The notes: generated by a model from the sequence alone, not told the origin. Counted from the stretch's first letter, positions 1-11,173 are shown. The stretch is DNA of 64,000 nt from Dyella thiooxydans (GCF_001641285.1 NZ_CP014841.1:930001-994000); one strand, 5' to 3'. Numbers and translations are program-made.

Positions 1-672
1 CGTTGGGCCTGGATCGGCGGCGGATTGCTGGCGCTGGTTGCCGGCTGCATCAACTCGGTCGGCTACCTGTGTTTCCGCCACCAGCCGATCACCCACCTGA
101 CCGGCACCAGCACCGAACTCGGCCTCGCGGTGGCCCGGCTGGACCTGGCCGAGATCGCGCACTGGGGGCTGGCGATCCTGTCGTTCCTGGGCGGCGCCAT
201 GGCCAGCGGATTCATCGTGCAGCAGCGCACGCTGCAGCTGGGCCGCCGCTACGGCGCAGTGCTGATGATGGAGTCGCTGCTGCTGTTCGCGGCCACGCCG
301 CTGATTGCCGCCCATCACGATCTGGGGATCTACCTGGCTTCCGCCGCCTGCGGGCTGCAGAACGCCATGGTCAGCACCTATAGCGGCGCCACGTTCCGCA
401 CCACCCACGTGTCGGGCATCTTCACCGACCTGGGCATCTATCTCGGCCAGCGCCTGCGCGGGCTCGAAGTGGACATGCTGCGCATCCATGTCTGCGTGCT
501 GGTGGCCAGCCATTTCATCATCGGCGCGATCCTCGGGACCCTCGGTTTCGCGCGTATGGGCGAGCGTGTATTGCTGATACCGGCGACGCTCACCGGCGTG
601 GTCGGGCTCGGCTACGCGGTCTACCGGCATTACGCGATGACGCGCGACGATTCCCCCGGCCAGCCGGACTGA
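1..672 (+). CDS. DUF1275 (YoaK-like) membrane protein, 5' end outside the window
   Basis: The reading frame is open from base 1, so the start lies upstream of the window. The visible 223 codons encode a polytopic inner-membrane protein with several hydrophobic segments. The early stretch with GCINSVGYL and THLTGTSTELG is typical of the DUF1275/YoaK family, whose function is not established. An internal TTG at 25 is unlikely to be the true start, because family-like sequence already precedes it. The stop is 4 bp from the stop of the convergent diguanylate cyclase gene, leaving no room for a separate terminator. Confidence 0.8.
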   Translation, partial: RWAWIGGGLLALVAGCINSVGYLCFRHQPITHLTGTSTELGLAVARLDLAEIAHWGLAILSFLGGAMASGFIVQQRTLQLGRRYGAVLMMESLLLFAATPLIAAHHDLGIYLASAACGLQNAMVSTYSGATFRTTHVSGIFTDLGIYLGQRLRGLEVDMLRIHVCVLVASHFIIGAILGTLGFARMGERVLLIPATLTGVVGLGYAVYRHYAMTRDDSPGQPD

Positions 673-676
673 CTGC

Positions 677-3600
677 TCAGTCGCCGGCCAGCACCACGCA
701 GTTGCGGCCGCGACGTTTCGCTTCGTAGAGCGCGGCATCGGCGCGGGACAGCCATTGCTCCATGCTCTCGTGCCGATGGATGGCGGCCACACCGATGCTG
801 GTGGTGACGCGGATGCTGCGTCCTTCGTGATGGACCTCGGCACGGGCCAGCGCCTCGCGGATGCGCCCGGTCGCCCGCATCGCCTCGGTCGCCGTGCAGT
901 CGGGCAGGCAGATCACCAGCTCCTCGCCGCCGTAACGGCCCACCAGGTCGCCCGGGCGGCACTGACTGATGATGATGTCGGTGATCGCGCGGATCACCGC
1001 ATCACCGGCCAGGTGGCCGTAGCCGTCGTTGATTTCCTTGAATCGGTCCAGGTCCAGCACCGCGAGGCATGCCTGGCCTTCGGCGGAGAGTGCGCGCACG
1101 CCTTCGGCCAGGGCCAGGAAGCGGCGGCGGTTGTAGACCCCGGTGAGCTCGTCGGTACCAGCCAGCTTGTCCAGCCGCGCATTGGCTTCCTGCAGGTCAT
1201 GAGTGCGCTCGTCGATCTGCCGCTGCAGCCGTTTGGCCTGCCGCCGCAGATAGATCGTGCGCAGGTGGACCAGCGCGAACACCGCGGCGATGCCGGCCAG
1301 GATCACCAGGGTGCGCAGCCAGACCGTTTCGTACCAGCGCGGCTGCACCACGACCCGCAGGTCGGACTCGACCGTGGTCGGAAACATGCCTCGCGTGGTG
1401 GCGCGCAGCCGCAGCGAGTACTCGCCGTGCGGCAGGTTGGTGTAGACGGCGTTGGGGGACGAGCCCACCGGTATGTCGGTCCAGCCGTCGTCGAAACCTT
1501 CCATGCGGTAGCTGTAGCGCGTTTCCAGCGGAGCGCGGTAATCGAGCACGGCGAAGCTCAGCTGCAGTCCGCGATGGCCATTGTTGATGGTCAGGGTGTC
1601 GCCGGATCGGGGCAGTGCTCCGGGCGGCAGCTCCTGCCCACCGACCCGAGCCGAGGTGACCGACGGAGGAGGGACCTCGGCCGGCTTTTCCTCATTCGCG
1701 TGCCTGCGCACCAGGGTGAGGCCTCCCTGGCCGCCGAACAGCAACGATCCGTCGGGAGCCCGCGCCGTGGCGAGGTAGATGTAGCTGGGGATGTGCAGTC
1801 CGTCGCGTGCGCCGAGGTTGCGGACCTCACCGGTCGCGACATCGATCATGGCGATGCCGTTGGACAGGCTGGTCCAGAGATGGCCGCGGTCGTCCGGCAG
1901 CACGGCATTGACCTTGTCGCTGGACAGCCCCGAGGCGATATCGAAGATGCGGAACCGGGCCTGCGGATCGAGCCGGCCTCCCGGCAGTTCGGCCACGCCG
2001 CCGAAGGTGGCCAGCCACAGGTTGCCGCGGGCGTCCTTGGCGATCGAGCCGACGTAATCGTGCGGCAGGCCGTCCGGCCGTCCGGGCTGCTGGCGGATGT
2101 TGCGGAAGCCCCGGTCGTCGCCGGCCCGGTCCGCTACGCTGATGCCGGCCGTGGTGGCGTACCAGATCTTGCCGTCCACCTGGGCGATGTAGCGCACCGT
2201 GTCGCTGGCCAGCGAAGTCGGATCGGCCGGATCGTGGCGGAAGTGGTCGAGCTGCCCTGTGGCCGGGTTGTACCGGTAGACGCCGTCGTAGGTGCCCATC
2301 AGCAGCACACCGTCCACGCTGGTCATGCTAAGGACCGGGTGCGTGGACAGTGGCGCAAGGACATCGTTGGTGACGTGCAGGGTGTCCGGGTCGATCCGGG
2401 CCAGGCCCAGCGTGCCGACCCAGATGGTGCCGTCCGGCGTTTCGGTGAACGCCAACACGTCGCGATGACTTTGCGCGCCGCCCATCACCAGATGCTGCAG
2501 CCGGCCTTGCGCAAGGTCCACGAGGTCGATGTGACCGTTGCCCAGTCCCAGCCAGATGCGCTTGCGGCTGTCGACCAGCATGCCCTGCACGTTGCTCTCG
2601 GACAGGCCGTACCGGGCCAGCGGCGAGGGCAGCAGCGCGCACACCATCTGCGCCTGGGTGTTGGTGTGTGCGGCACCCAGGTCGGTGGCGACCCACATGT
2701 TGCCCGTACTGTCGAACAGCAGGTCGCGGATCGAGTCGCCCTGCAGCGACGAAGCCACTGCTGGATCGTGGGCCAACTGGCGCACCGATGGCTGACCGAC
2801 ACGGTAGGTCAGTACGCCTTCGCCATCGGTGGCGATCCACTCCTCGCCCGTGGCGGACTGGGCGAAGTGGCGCACGGTCGGAAAATTACGCCGCTGCGGT
2901 GAGGGACTGAAGCCGGGTACGGCATGCCAGCTGCCGTCGCCGTCCCGGTACACCACGCCGGCCTGGCCGCTGCCCACCCACAGGCGACCGTCCGGGTCCT
3001 GGTGCAGTGCCCAGACCTGGTTGTGCAGGACGGCGGAGACGGTGGGATTGGCCGCATCGACCCGGTTGAAGGCCGTCGCTCCGGCGCGGCGAACGAACAA
3101 CCCGCGGTCGTTGCCTAGCCAAAGGTCGCCCTTGTCGTCCTGCAGCACGCTGAAGTTGCGCGGTGCCGCTGCCGTACCGATCGGCACGGCAGCGATCTTG
3201 CCGCTCGCCACGTCGAGATGGTCGATGCCGCGGTCGGTGGCGACCCACACGCCACCACGTCCATCGCCGGCCAGGTCGTAGATCTTGGGGTCGGATATCC
3301 CGCCTGCGCCGGTGGGGTAGGCCTGGAACCGGCCAGTCGAGGCCTGGAAGCGGGCAAGGCCTCCGGCATTGGTACCCACCAGCATGTCGCCGCCGGGCAG
3401 CGCCAGCAGGGTGCGGACGTAGGCGTCACGCAGGGCGTCCGGCGCCCGGCCGCCGTCGAACACCTGCATGCGGAAGCCGTCATAGCGAACCAGCCCGCCC
3501 ATCGTGCCGATCCACACCACGCCCCGCGTGTCCTGGGCCAGCGCAGTGGTGACCGAATGCGGCAGGCCCTCGCGGGTACCGACGCGCTCGAACCAGGGAG

Positions 3601-3724
3601 TGAGGAACGGTGCCCACGGATCGGCGTCCATGGCGTGCAGGGATGGGACCGTTCCCACCCAGAACAACACCAGCAGCCAGATCGACGACCACCTTCCGAA
3701 TGCCCCCCCCGATCGCATGCTCAT
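677..3724 (-). CDS. Periplasmic beta-propeller (two-component regulator propeller) diguanylate cyclase with Y_Y_Y and GGDEF domains
   Basis: The protein has about 1015 residues. It begins with a signal peptide (hydrophobic SIWLLVLFWVGTVPSLHA), followed by repeated propeller blades of the GVVWIGTMGGLVRYDG and DLWLGNDRGLF type, and a Y_Y_Y domain (YSYRMEGFDDGW). One transmembrane helix (LRTLVILAGIAAVFALVHL) and a short coiled linker follow. The C-terminal GGDEF domain has DLDRFKEINDGYGH and an intact GGEEL active site. RPGD lies five residues before GGEEL and fits the RxxD inhibitory I-site. The family senses a periplasmic ligand and makes cyclic di-GMP in the cytoplasm. Upstream in-frame codons reach 3889, but the ATGs at 3724 and 3718 immediately precede the signal peptide. 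A run of eight G (coding strand) lies just after the start. Confidence 0.85.
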   Translation of the reverse strand: MSMRSGGAFGRWSSIWLLVLFWVGTVPSLHAMDADPWAPFLTPWFERVGTREGLPHSVTTALAQDTRGVVWIGTMGGLVRYDGFRMQVFDGGRAPDALRDAYVRTLLALPGGDMLVGTNAGGLARFQASTGRFQAYPTGAGGISDPKIYDLAGDGRGGVWVATDRGIDHLDVASGKIAAVPIGTAAAPRNFSVLQDDKGDLWLGNDRGLFVRRAGATAFNRVDAANPTVSAVLHNQVWALHQDPDGRLWVGSGQAGVVYRDGDGSWHAVPGFSPSPQRRNFPTVRHFAQSATGEEWIATDGEGVLTYRVGQPSVRQLAHDPAVASSLQGDSIRDLLFDSTGNMWVATDLGAAHTNTQAQMVCALLPSPLARYGLSESNVQGMLVDSRKRIWLGLGNGHIDLVDLAQGRLQHLVMGGAQSHRDVLAFTETPDGTIWVGTLGLARIDPDTLHVTNDVLAPLSTHPVLSMTSVDGVLLMGTYDGVYRYNPATGQLDHFRHDPADPTSLASDTVRYIAQVDGKIWYATTAGISVADRAGDDRGFRNIRQQPGRPDGLPHDYVGSIAKDARGNLWLATFGGVAELPGGRLDPQARFRIFDIASGLSSDKVNAVLPDDRGHLWTSLSNGIAMIDVATGEVRNLGARDGLHIPSYIYLATARAPDGSLLFGGQGGLTLVRRHANEEKPAEVPPPSVTSARVGGQELPPGALPRSGDTLTINNGHRGLQLSFAVLDYRAPLETRYSYRMEGFDDGWTDIPVGSSPNAVYTNLPHGEYSLRLRATTRGMFPTTVESDLRVVVQPRWYETVWLRTLVILAGIAAVFALVHLRTIYLRRQAKRLQRQIDERTHDLQEANARLDKLAGTDELTGVYNRRRFLALAEGVRALSAEGQACLAVLDLDRFKEINDGYGHLAGDAVIRAITDIIISQCRPGDLVGRYGGEELVICLPDCTATEAMRATGRIREALARAEVHHEGRSIRVTTSIGVAAIHRHESMEQWLSRADAALYEAKRRGRNCVVLAGD

Positions 3725-3935
3725 GCGCCCGTCATACCCCCGGTTTCCGGAAGCACGGCAGCCTGCAGTCGAGCCGGGCAGGTGGGCGGGGGGCACGACG
3801 ATCCGGGCATCACAGGGTCCGGTCCGGGGAGGGTCTTGGGCGGAATGATACCGGCTGACCGGTGGATTGTCGGGTGCTGAAGGTTTCATGCGTTCGCAAG
3901 GCGGCCGGGCCCGGGCCTTGCCTTATCATCGCGGG

Positions 3936-5273
3936 ATGTCGCGCTCCTCCCTGACCCCCGACGGCAGTCTGTTTGCCGAGCCCGAAGCGCTCAAACCCCT
4001 GGCCGAGCGCATGCGCCCGCGTACGTTGGACGAGGTGGTCGGCCAGCAGCGGCTGGTCGGCCCGGGCAAGCCGCTGCGGCGGGCGCTGGAGGCCGGCCGG
4101 GTGCACTCGATGGTGCTGTGGGGGCCGCCGGGCTGCGGCAAGACCACCCTGGCGTTGCTGGTGGCGCGCTACGCCGAGGCCGATTTCCGCGCCATCTCGG
4201 CGGTGATGTCCGGCCTGCCCGAAGTGCGCAAGGCGCTGGCCGAGGCCGAGGGCAACTTCGCCCAGGGCCGCCGCACCGTGCTGTTCGTGGACGAGGTGCA
4301 CCGCTTCAACAAGGCGCAGCAGGACGCGTTCCTGCCGCACATCGAGCGCGGGGTGATCGTGTTCGTCGGCGCCACCACCGAAAACCCCTCGTTCGAGCTG
4401 AACTCCGCACTGCTCTCGCGCTGCCGCGTGCACGTGCTGGAGGCGCTGTCGCCCGACGACATCGTGCAGGCCCTGCACCGGGCGCTGGACGATGGCGAGC
4501 GCGGACTGGGCGGGCAGGGGCTGGCCGTGCCCGACGAGGCGCTGCGGCTGATCGCCGAGGCGGCCGACGGCGACGTGCGCCGCGCGCTCACCCTGCTGGA
4601 GATCGCCGCCGAGCTGGCTGACGATGGCCGCATCGACCAGACCACGCTGGAACAGGTGCTGGCCGACCGCACCCGTCGCTTCGACAAGGGCGGCGAGCAG
4701 TTCTACGACCAGATCTCGGCGCTGCACAAATCCGTGCGCTCGTCCGACCCGGATGCCGCGGTCTACTGGCTGTGCCGCATGCTCGACGGCGGCTGCGATC
4801 CGCTGTACCTGGCGCGCCGGCTGACCCGCATGGCGGTGGAGGACATCGGCCTGGCCGAGCCACGCGCCTGGCGCATGGCGCTGGACGCCTGGGACACCTA
4901 CGAGCGGCTGGGCAGCCCGGAGGGCGAGCTGGGCCTGGCGCAACTGGCGATCTGGCTGGCCATCGCGCCGAAGAGCAACGCCGCCTACACCGCCTACAAC
5001 CAGGCCCGCGCCGTGGTCGCGCAGACCGGCACGCTGGAGGTGCCGATGCACCTGCGCAACGCCCCCACCAAGCTGATGAAGGGCCTGGGCTATGGCAAGG
5101 GCTACCAGTACGACCACGACGCCGAAGGCGGCATTGCGCTCGACCAGCAACTGCTGCCCGACGCCCTGGTCGGCACCGAGTTCTACCAGCCGGTCGACCG
5201 CGGGCTGGAGATCAAGCTGCGCGAAAAGCTCAGCGCGCTGCGCGAGGCCCGGCGGCAGGCGCGGCAGAAGTAG
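3936..5273 (+). CDS. rarA: Replication-associated recombination protein A, AAA+ ATPase (RarA/MgsA)
   Basis: The protein has 445 residues, the usual length for RarA. It has a Walker A motif GPPGCGKT at residues 63-70, Walker [12 protein letters not shown] near 116-126, a sensor-1 region [19 protein letters not shown], and the C-terminal helical tetramerisation region with [12 protein letters not shown]. The family acts at stalled replication forks and interacts with SSB and replication-restart functions. The ATG at 3936 was chosen because [13 protein letters not shown] matches the family N-terminus; the frame is open upstream to 3867. The gene is divergent from the diguanylate cyclase. Confidence 0.93.
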   Translation: MSRSSLTPDGSLFAEPEALKPLAERMRPRTLDEVVGQQRLVGPGKPLRRALEAGRVHSMVLWGPPGCGKTTLALLVARYAEADFRAISAVMSGLPEVRKALAEAEGNFAQGRRTVLFVDEVHRFNKAQQDAFLPHIERGVIVFVGATTENPSFELNSALLSRCRVHVLEALSPDDIVQALHRALDDGERGLGGQGLAVPDEALRLIAEAADGDVRRALTLLEIAAELADDGRIDQTTLEQVLADRTRRFDKGGEQFYDQISALHKSVRSSDPDAAVYWLCRMLDGGCDPLYLARRLTRMAVEDIGLAEPRAWRMALDAWDTYERLGSPEGELGLAQLAIWLAIAPKSNAAYTAYNQARAVVAQTGTLEVPMHLRNAPTKLMKGLGYGKGYQYDHDAEGGIALDQQLLPDALVGTEFYQPVDRGLEIKLREKLSALREARRQARQK

Positions 5274-5292
5274 TTCGGCCGGGCGAGCACAC

Positions 5293-5336
5293 GCCGTAGG
5301 AGCGCACCCTGTGCGCGACCCCGGCAAGCCGTGATG
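5293..5336. repeat. Half REP element of the GTAG type between rarA and the beta-lactamase gene
   Basis: The stretch contains GTAGGAGCGCACCCTGTGCG followed by CGA, the same arm that forms the inverted repeat at 23512-23585 and the cluster at 58201-58385. Only one arm is present, so no long hairpin forms. It lies between two convergent genes. Confidence 0.6.
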
Positions 5337-5337
5337 C

Positions 5338-6303
5338 CTACTTCTCGCCCACACCCCTCACCACCACCCGCCCCAGCTCCGCGAACAGCGCATTGCGCTC
5401 CTTCGCCGACTGCGTCGAGCCGGTAAGAAATGCCGCCACCACCACCGCCCGGCCATCCGGCCAGGCGATCACGCCGATATCGTTGAATGCCGCCGTGATG
5501 CCCTCGAACGTGGCCGACGTACCGCCCTTGTGCGCAAACCGCACGCTCTTCGGCAGGCCCGGTTCGATGCGGAACGGCGGCGTGTGGGTCATCGTGTCCA
5601 GCAGCAGGCGGGTGGACGGCGCCGACAGCAACTCGCCCTGCCACAGCTGGCGCAGGAAGCTGGCCGCCGCGTCCGGCGTGCTGGTATCCCGTGGCCCGGC
5701 CATGTAGGCCAGTTCGCCGCGACGGATGCGGGCATCTTCCTCGGCCGGGGTTTCGTGGGGCGGCGGCTGGTCGTGAGCATCCAGCCCCATCACATCGTGG
5801 TAGATGGCGCCTTCGCCGCGGTCCACCCGCAGGCCATCGATGCCATGCGAGCGAAGGAAGGCGGTGACGCCAGCTGGTCCGCCGGCCAGCGGCAGCAGCG
5901 CGTCGGCCGCGGTGTTGTCGCTGTCGGCAACGGCCGCGACCAGCAGCTCACGCACGGTGAAATGCATCGCCTCGCCATGAAAGCGATCGGCGATTGCACT
6001 GCGTCCATGGCGAAGGTCGGCGCGGGTGATCGTGACCTGCCGGTCCAGCGACAACGTGCCGGCGTCCACCCTTGCCAGCAGCGCCGCGCCCAGCGGCGCC
6101 TTGAACACGCTCATCATCGGGTAGGCGCGATCGGCCCCCGTGCGCCAGGCATGTCCGTCGCGCAGGTCCAGCACGGTGACGCCGAGCCGCCCCGGCAGGG
6201 CCTGGCGGGACAGCGCCTGCAGGCGAGCCTGCAACTCGTCGGCGAGACAGGTCTGTGCGGCCAGCAGGCCGAGTGCGGCGGTGAGCCAGGGGGCGAGGCG
6301 CAT
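5338..6303 (-). CDS. Class A serine beta-lactamase
   Basis: The protein has 321 residues with an N-terminal signal peptide ending near CLADE, so it is periplasmic. The penicillin-recognition motifs are in order: S65-V-F-K68 (nucleophile and general base), S128-D-N130, a candidate omega-loop glutamate at E164 (DRGEGAIYH), and K259-G-G with T262 and S263 following. The asparagine normally found four residues after the omega-loop glutamate is absent, as in some PER-like subclass A2 enzymes. No divergent ampR-type regulator is beside it. The start ATG at 6303 directly precedes the signal peptide; upstream in-frame sequence is not signal-like. The substrate range cannot be read from the sequence. 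Confidence 0.88.
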   Translation of the reverse strand: MRLAPWLTAALGLLAAQTCLADELQARLQALSRQALPGRLGVTVLDLRDGHAWRTGADRAYPMMSVFKAPLGAALLARVDAGTLSLDRQVTITRADLRHGRSAIADRFHGEAMHFTVRELLVAAVADSDNTAADALLPLAGGPAGVTAFLRSHGIDGLRVDRGEGAIYHDVMGLDAHDQPPPHETPAEEDARIRRGELAYMAGPRDTSTPDAAASFLRQLWQGELLSAPSTRLLLDTMTHTPPFRIEPGLPKSVRFAHKGGTSATFEGITAAFNDIGVIAWPDGRAVVVAAFLTGSTQSAKERNALFAELGRVVVRGVGEK

Positions 6304-6391
6304 GGGCGGTTCCGGTGGTAAAGCGCGGAAGTATCGCGGGCGGCGAGGGCGCCGGCATAACCCGGCGCTGGCGAAGGCCGGGCGGCGATGA

Positions 6392-7129
6392 TCAGTGCGG
6401 GGTGGCGGCGGACGCCGGGATGAACCGGATATCCCCGAACCACGCATTGGCCTGTGAGCGGGTGTTGTCGGTATCCGAGGCCACGGCGATGCCGGTGATC
6501 GGCGGCGGGTCGCGGCCGAAGGCCTTGCGGTAGTCGGCTGCCAGGTCGCGGGTTTCGGCGACCCACTGGCCGGCCTTCGCATTGCCGCTCTCGATCACGA
6601 AGGTGTGCACCGGCGCGTAGAACGGGTTGGGGGCGACAGTGCCGATGGCGTGGTGGTTGTCCCACACGTAGCAGATCGCCACCGCCGGCAGGTTCTCGCC
6701 GGTGAGGTGGCGGGCGATCGACAGCGTCATCCGCTGGCCGAAGCTGAGCTGGCTGGTCGGCACGTCGAAGAACACGTAGACCCGCGCGGCGAAGTCGTCG
6801 CCCGAGCGTTTGGCCAGGTTGCCTTTGGCCACGGTGTGGTCGATCTTCCAGCGCCAGGCCAGCGTCGCGTCGGGCGCGGCACGGAAGCGGTCGACGATGG
6901 CGCCGGCGCTGCGGTCGGCATCGATGTGCACCACGCTGCGGCCACCGAGCGTTTCCACCGTCACCGCGGCAGGCGGCTTGTGCCGGGACATGGTGTAGCG
7001 CTGCCAGCCGGCGGGCAGGGCGGTGCCGGTCGGTGCACGGGAGAAGTCCAGCGAGGTGGTGTCGGCCAGGGCGGGCAGGGCAAGGGCGATCAGCAGGGCC
7101 GCGAGAACGGGCCGGGAGCGTCGGTGCAT
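6392..7129 (-). CDS. DUF3047 family secreted protein
   Basis: The protein has 245 residues with a clear signal peptide (VLAALLIALALPALA). The mature part, with TLAWRWKIDHTVAKGN, DDFAARVYVFFD and WFGDIRFI, matches the DUF3047 family of exported beta-sandwich-like proteins. No catalytic motif is evident and the family role is unknown. It is transcribed in the same direction as the beta-lactamase gene, 88 bp upstream of it, with no obvious functional link. Confidence 0.75.
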   Translation of the reverse strand: MHRRSRPVLAALLIALALPALADTTSLDFSRAPTGTALPAGWQRYTMSRHKPPAAVTVETLGGRSVVHIDADRSAGAIVDRFRAAPDATLAWRWKIDHTVAKGNLAKRSGDDFAARVYVFFDVPTSQLSFGQRMTLSIARHLTGENLPAVAICYVWDNHHAIGTVAPNPFYAPVHTFVIESGNAKAGQWVAETRDLAADYRKAFGRDPPPITGIAVASDTDNTRSQANAWFGDIRFIPASAATPH

Positions 7130-7223
7130 CGGGGAGTCCAGGGTGATGGCGAGTGCCAGCCGGGGGCCGGACGGCCGCGGCAGTCTGGCGAACCGGATGT
7201 GCAGCGCGTGTTACATCGCATGA

Positions 7224-8941
<1,718 letters not shown>

Positions 8942-9052
8942 TACCATGCGCGGCGGTTGCCGCATTTGCGGCCGCACCCAGGGGCCGGCCTCAGCGCTGG
9001 TTCCGACGAAAGCCTGAAGCGGATGGTGCAACGCCATCCGGACAATCCAAAC

Positions 9053-9142
9053 GGAGAGATGGCCGAGCGGTTTAAGGCACCGGTCTTGAAAACCGGCGAA
9101 GGGTCAAACCTTCCGTGGGTTCGAATCCCACTCTCTCCGCCA
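9053..9142 (+). tRNA. tRNA-Ser (anticodon UGA)
   Basis: The acceptor stem GGAGAGA (9053-9059) pairs with TCTCTCC (9132-9138), followed by discriminator G and an encoded CCA (9140-9142). The anticodon stem CCGGT/ACCGG holds the loop CTTGAAA with anticodon TGA at 9087-9089. A long variable arm, typical of class II tRNAs, and the T-loop GTTCGAATC are present. Confidence 0.97.
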
Positions 9143-9273
9143 GTTCCGCTTCGGCCTGCTAGGATTTTTTCCTACTTCAAACAATTGTTTGTCGTGGGTC
9201 ATGCCTGTTCCCTGCCAGCGACACGCGGGTACACTGTTGCAGTGCACCGTGCCCGCCGTGGGCGCGGGCCCAA

Positions 9274-9284
9274 GGGGGGGGGGG
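9274..9284 (+). repeat. Homopolymeric G tract (11 G) abutting a start codon
   Basis: Eleven consecutive G lie directly before the ATG at 9285. The tract coincides with the ribosome-binding region, so a length change would alter Shine-Dalgarno spacing, or would shift the frame if the upstream start at 9189 is used. Confidence 0.7.
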
Positions 9285-9680
9285 ATGGATACCGGCCGCG
9301 CGGTCCTGATCGTCGATGACGATCCGTCGGTGTTGGAGACCATGCGCGTCCTGCTCGAGGGGCGGGCCGGTTTCCACGTGCTCACCGCGCTGGGAGCGCG
9401 CGGTGCGCTGCGTCGGCTGTATTCGCTGGAATCCCTGGATGTGCTGGTCGTGGATGTGGACGTGTCCGATGACTGCGGGGCTGCGATCTGTCATGAGGCG
9501 CTGCGGCGCCATCCGGACGTGGCGCTGGTAGCGATGTCTTCCGATGGTTCGGCACGGATCGCGTCGCCGGCATCGGCGGCCTTCCTGCCGAAGCCATTCG
9601 GCGCCCGCGAGTTGCTGGCGGCAATCGACGAGGCGAACCGTGGCGCGCAGGCGCGTCGCGAGGGTGTAGGCACAGAGTGA
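9285..9680 (+). CDS. Stand-alone response-regulator receiver domain protein
   Basis: The protein has 131 residues and consists of one receiver domain: acidic pocket IVDDDP near residues 9-14, the presumed phospho-acceptor aspartate in LDVLVVDVDVSDD, and the conserved lysine in LPKPFG. There is no output domain and no adjacent histidine kinase. The chosen ATG at 9285 is immediately preceded by eleven G (9274-9284), which also form the only Shine-Dalgarno-like sequence. An in-frame upstream ATG at 9189 would place the G tract inside the coding region. It may bind a partner protein in trans; the partner is unknown. Confidence 0.75.
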   Translation: MDTGRAVLIVDDDPSVLETMRVLLEGRAGFHVLTALGARGALRRLYSLESLDVLVVDVDVSDDCGAAICHEALRRHPDVALVAMSSDGSARIASPASAAFLPKPFGARELLAAIDEANRGAQARREGVGTE

Positions 9681-9757
9681 GTCGGGGTGCCTGAGCATCC
9701 GCCCGCGGTTTCTGCCCGTAGACTGCCATCTCAGGTCTGACGAGCCAGCGGTTTCCC

Positions 9758-11173
9758 ATGTCCCTCGCCATCGTCTGGTTCCGCCGCGACCTGCGGCTGG
9801 CCGACAACCCCGCCCTGTGCGCTGCCTGCGCCGCCCATGAACGCGTGCTGCCGCTGTACATCCACGCGCCGCAGGAGGAGCGCGACTGGGCGCCCGGCGC
9901 GGCCAGTCGATGGTGGCTGCATCATGCGCTGGATGCGCTTCGCGCATCCTTGCACGTGCATCACGCCGAATTGCATCTGCGTCAGGGCGACAGCGAGCGG
10001 ATCCTGGCGGCACTGATCAAGGCTACCGGGGCCGAGGCGGTCTACTGGAACCGGCTGTACGAGCCGGCCGCCGTCGCGCGCGATACCCGGATCAAGCAGG
10101 TGCTGCGGGAGCAGGGTGTGGCGGCGCACAGCTTCAACGGGGCGCTGTGGCGCGAGCCCTGGCAGGTGGAGACCAAAACCGGCGATCCGTACCGCGTGTT
10201 CACGCCGTTCTGGCGCAACCTGCGCACGATGATCGACGGTTCCGAGCCGCTGCCTGTGCCGCAGCCGCTGCGTGGCGCGACCGTGGACGGCGGTGTGACG
10301 CTGGAGTCGTTGGAGCTGCTGCCGCGGATCCGCTGGGACACCGGCATGGCCGAGGCGTGGACCCCGGGTGAGCGCGGCGCGCAGGAGATGCTGGAACTGT
10401 TCGCCGACGACGCGGTGAACGACTACGCCGAAGGCCGCGACATCCCCTCGCGCCACGGCACCTCGCGGCTGTCGCCGCACCTGCATTTCGGCGAGGTCTC
10501 GCCGCGGCAGATCCAGGCTGGCCTGCATCGCTTGCTGTCCGGGCGTACTGGCAGGCCAACCGATGTGGAGCCTTTCCTGCGCGAGCTGGGCTGGCGCGAA
10601 TTCGCCCATCACCTGATGTTCCATTTTCCCGAAACCCACACCGCCAATTTCAACCCGAAGTTCGATGGCTTTCCCTGGGCCGCGGCCGACGAGGCGCTGA
10701 TCGAGCGCTGGCAGCGCGGTTGCACCGGCATCCCCTTGGTCGATGCCGGTATGCGCGAGCTGTGGCACACCGGCTGGATGCACAACCGTGTGCGCATGGT
10801 CGTGGCCAGTTTCCTGACCAAGAACCTGCGCCAGCACTGGCATCACGGCGCACGCTGGTTCTGGGACACGCTGGTGGATGCCGATCTGCCGAACAACTCG
10901 CTGGGCTGGCAGTGGGTGGCCGGCTGCGGCGCCGATGCTGCGCCGTATTTCCGCGTGTTCAACCCGGTCAGCCAGTCGCAGAAGTTCGATCCGAAGGGCG
11001 AGTACCTGGCGCGCTGGCTGCCGGAACTGGCCGGCGCGGTGCCGGCCCTGCGGCACGAGCCGTGGAAGGATCCGTCGCTGCTCAGGCGCTCAGGGTATCC
11101 GGCGCCGATGGTGGATCTGGGCGAGTCGCGGGCAGCGGCATTGGCGGCTTACGGAACGCTGCAGGGACGTTGA
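9758..11173 (+). CDS. phrB: Deoxyribodipyrimidine photolyase (cryptochrome/photolyase family)
   Basis: The protein has 471 residues, the normal size of a class I CPD photolyase. The N-terminal alpha/beta antenna-binding domain begins IVWFRRDLRLADNPAL. The C-terminal FAD domain has GTSRLSPHLHFGEVSPRQ, the ELGWREFAHHLMFHFPE segment, MHNRVRMVVASFLTKNL and the DADLPNNSLGWQWVAG signature. It repairs cyclobutane pyrimidine dimers with light. The receiver-domain gene lies 77 bp upstream in the same direction. Confidence 0.94.
   Translation: MSLAIVWFRRDLRLADNPALCAACAAHERVLPLYIHAPQEERDWAPGAASRWWLHHALDALRASLHVHHAELHLRQGDSERILAALIKATGAEAVYWNRLYEPAAVARDTRIKQVLREQGVAAHSFNGALWREPWQVETKTGDPYRVFTPFWRNLRTMIDGSEPLPVPQPLRGATVDGGVTLESLELLPRIRWDTGMAEAWTPGERGAQEMLELFADDAVNDYAEGRDIPSRHGTSRLSPHLHFGEVSPRQIQAGLHRLLSGRTGRPTDVEPFLRELGWREFAHHLMFHFPETHTANFNPKFDGFPWAAADEALIERWQRGCTGIPLVDAGMRELWHTGWMHNRVRMVVASFLTKNLRQHWHHGARWFWDTLVDADLPNNSLGWQWVAGCGADAAPYFRVFNPVSQSQKFDPKGEYLARWLPELAGAVPALRHEPWKDPSLLRRSGYPAPMVDLGESRAAALAAYGTLQGR

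Noticed and set aside
755-2902. Plus-strand ORF of 715 codons antisense to the diguanylate cyclase
   Set aside because: It is a GC-rich shadow with His/Arg/Gln/Ala bias and no domain signature, opposite a full propeller-GGDEF protein.
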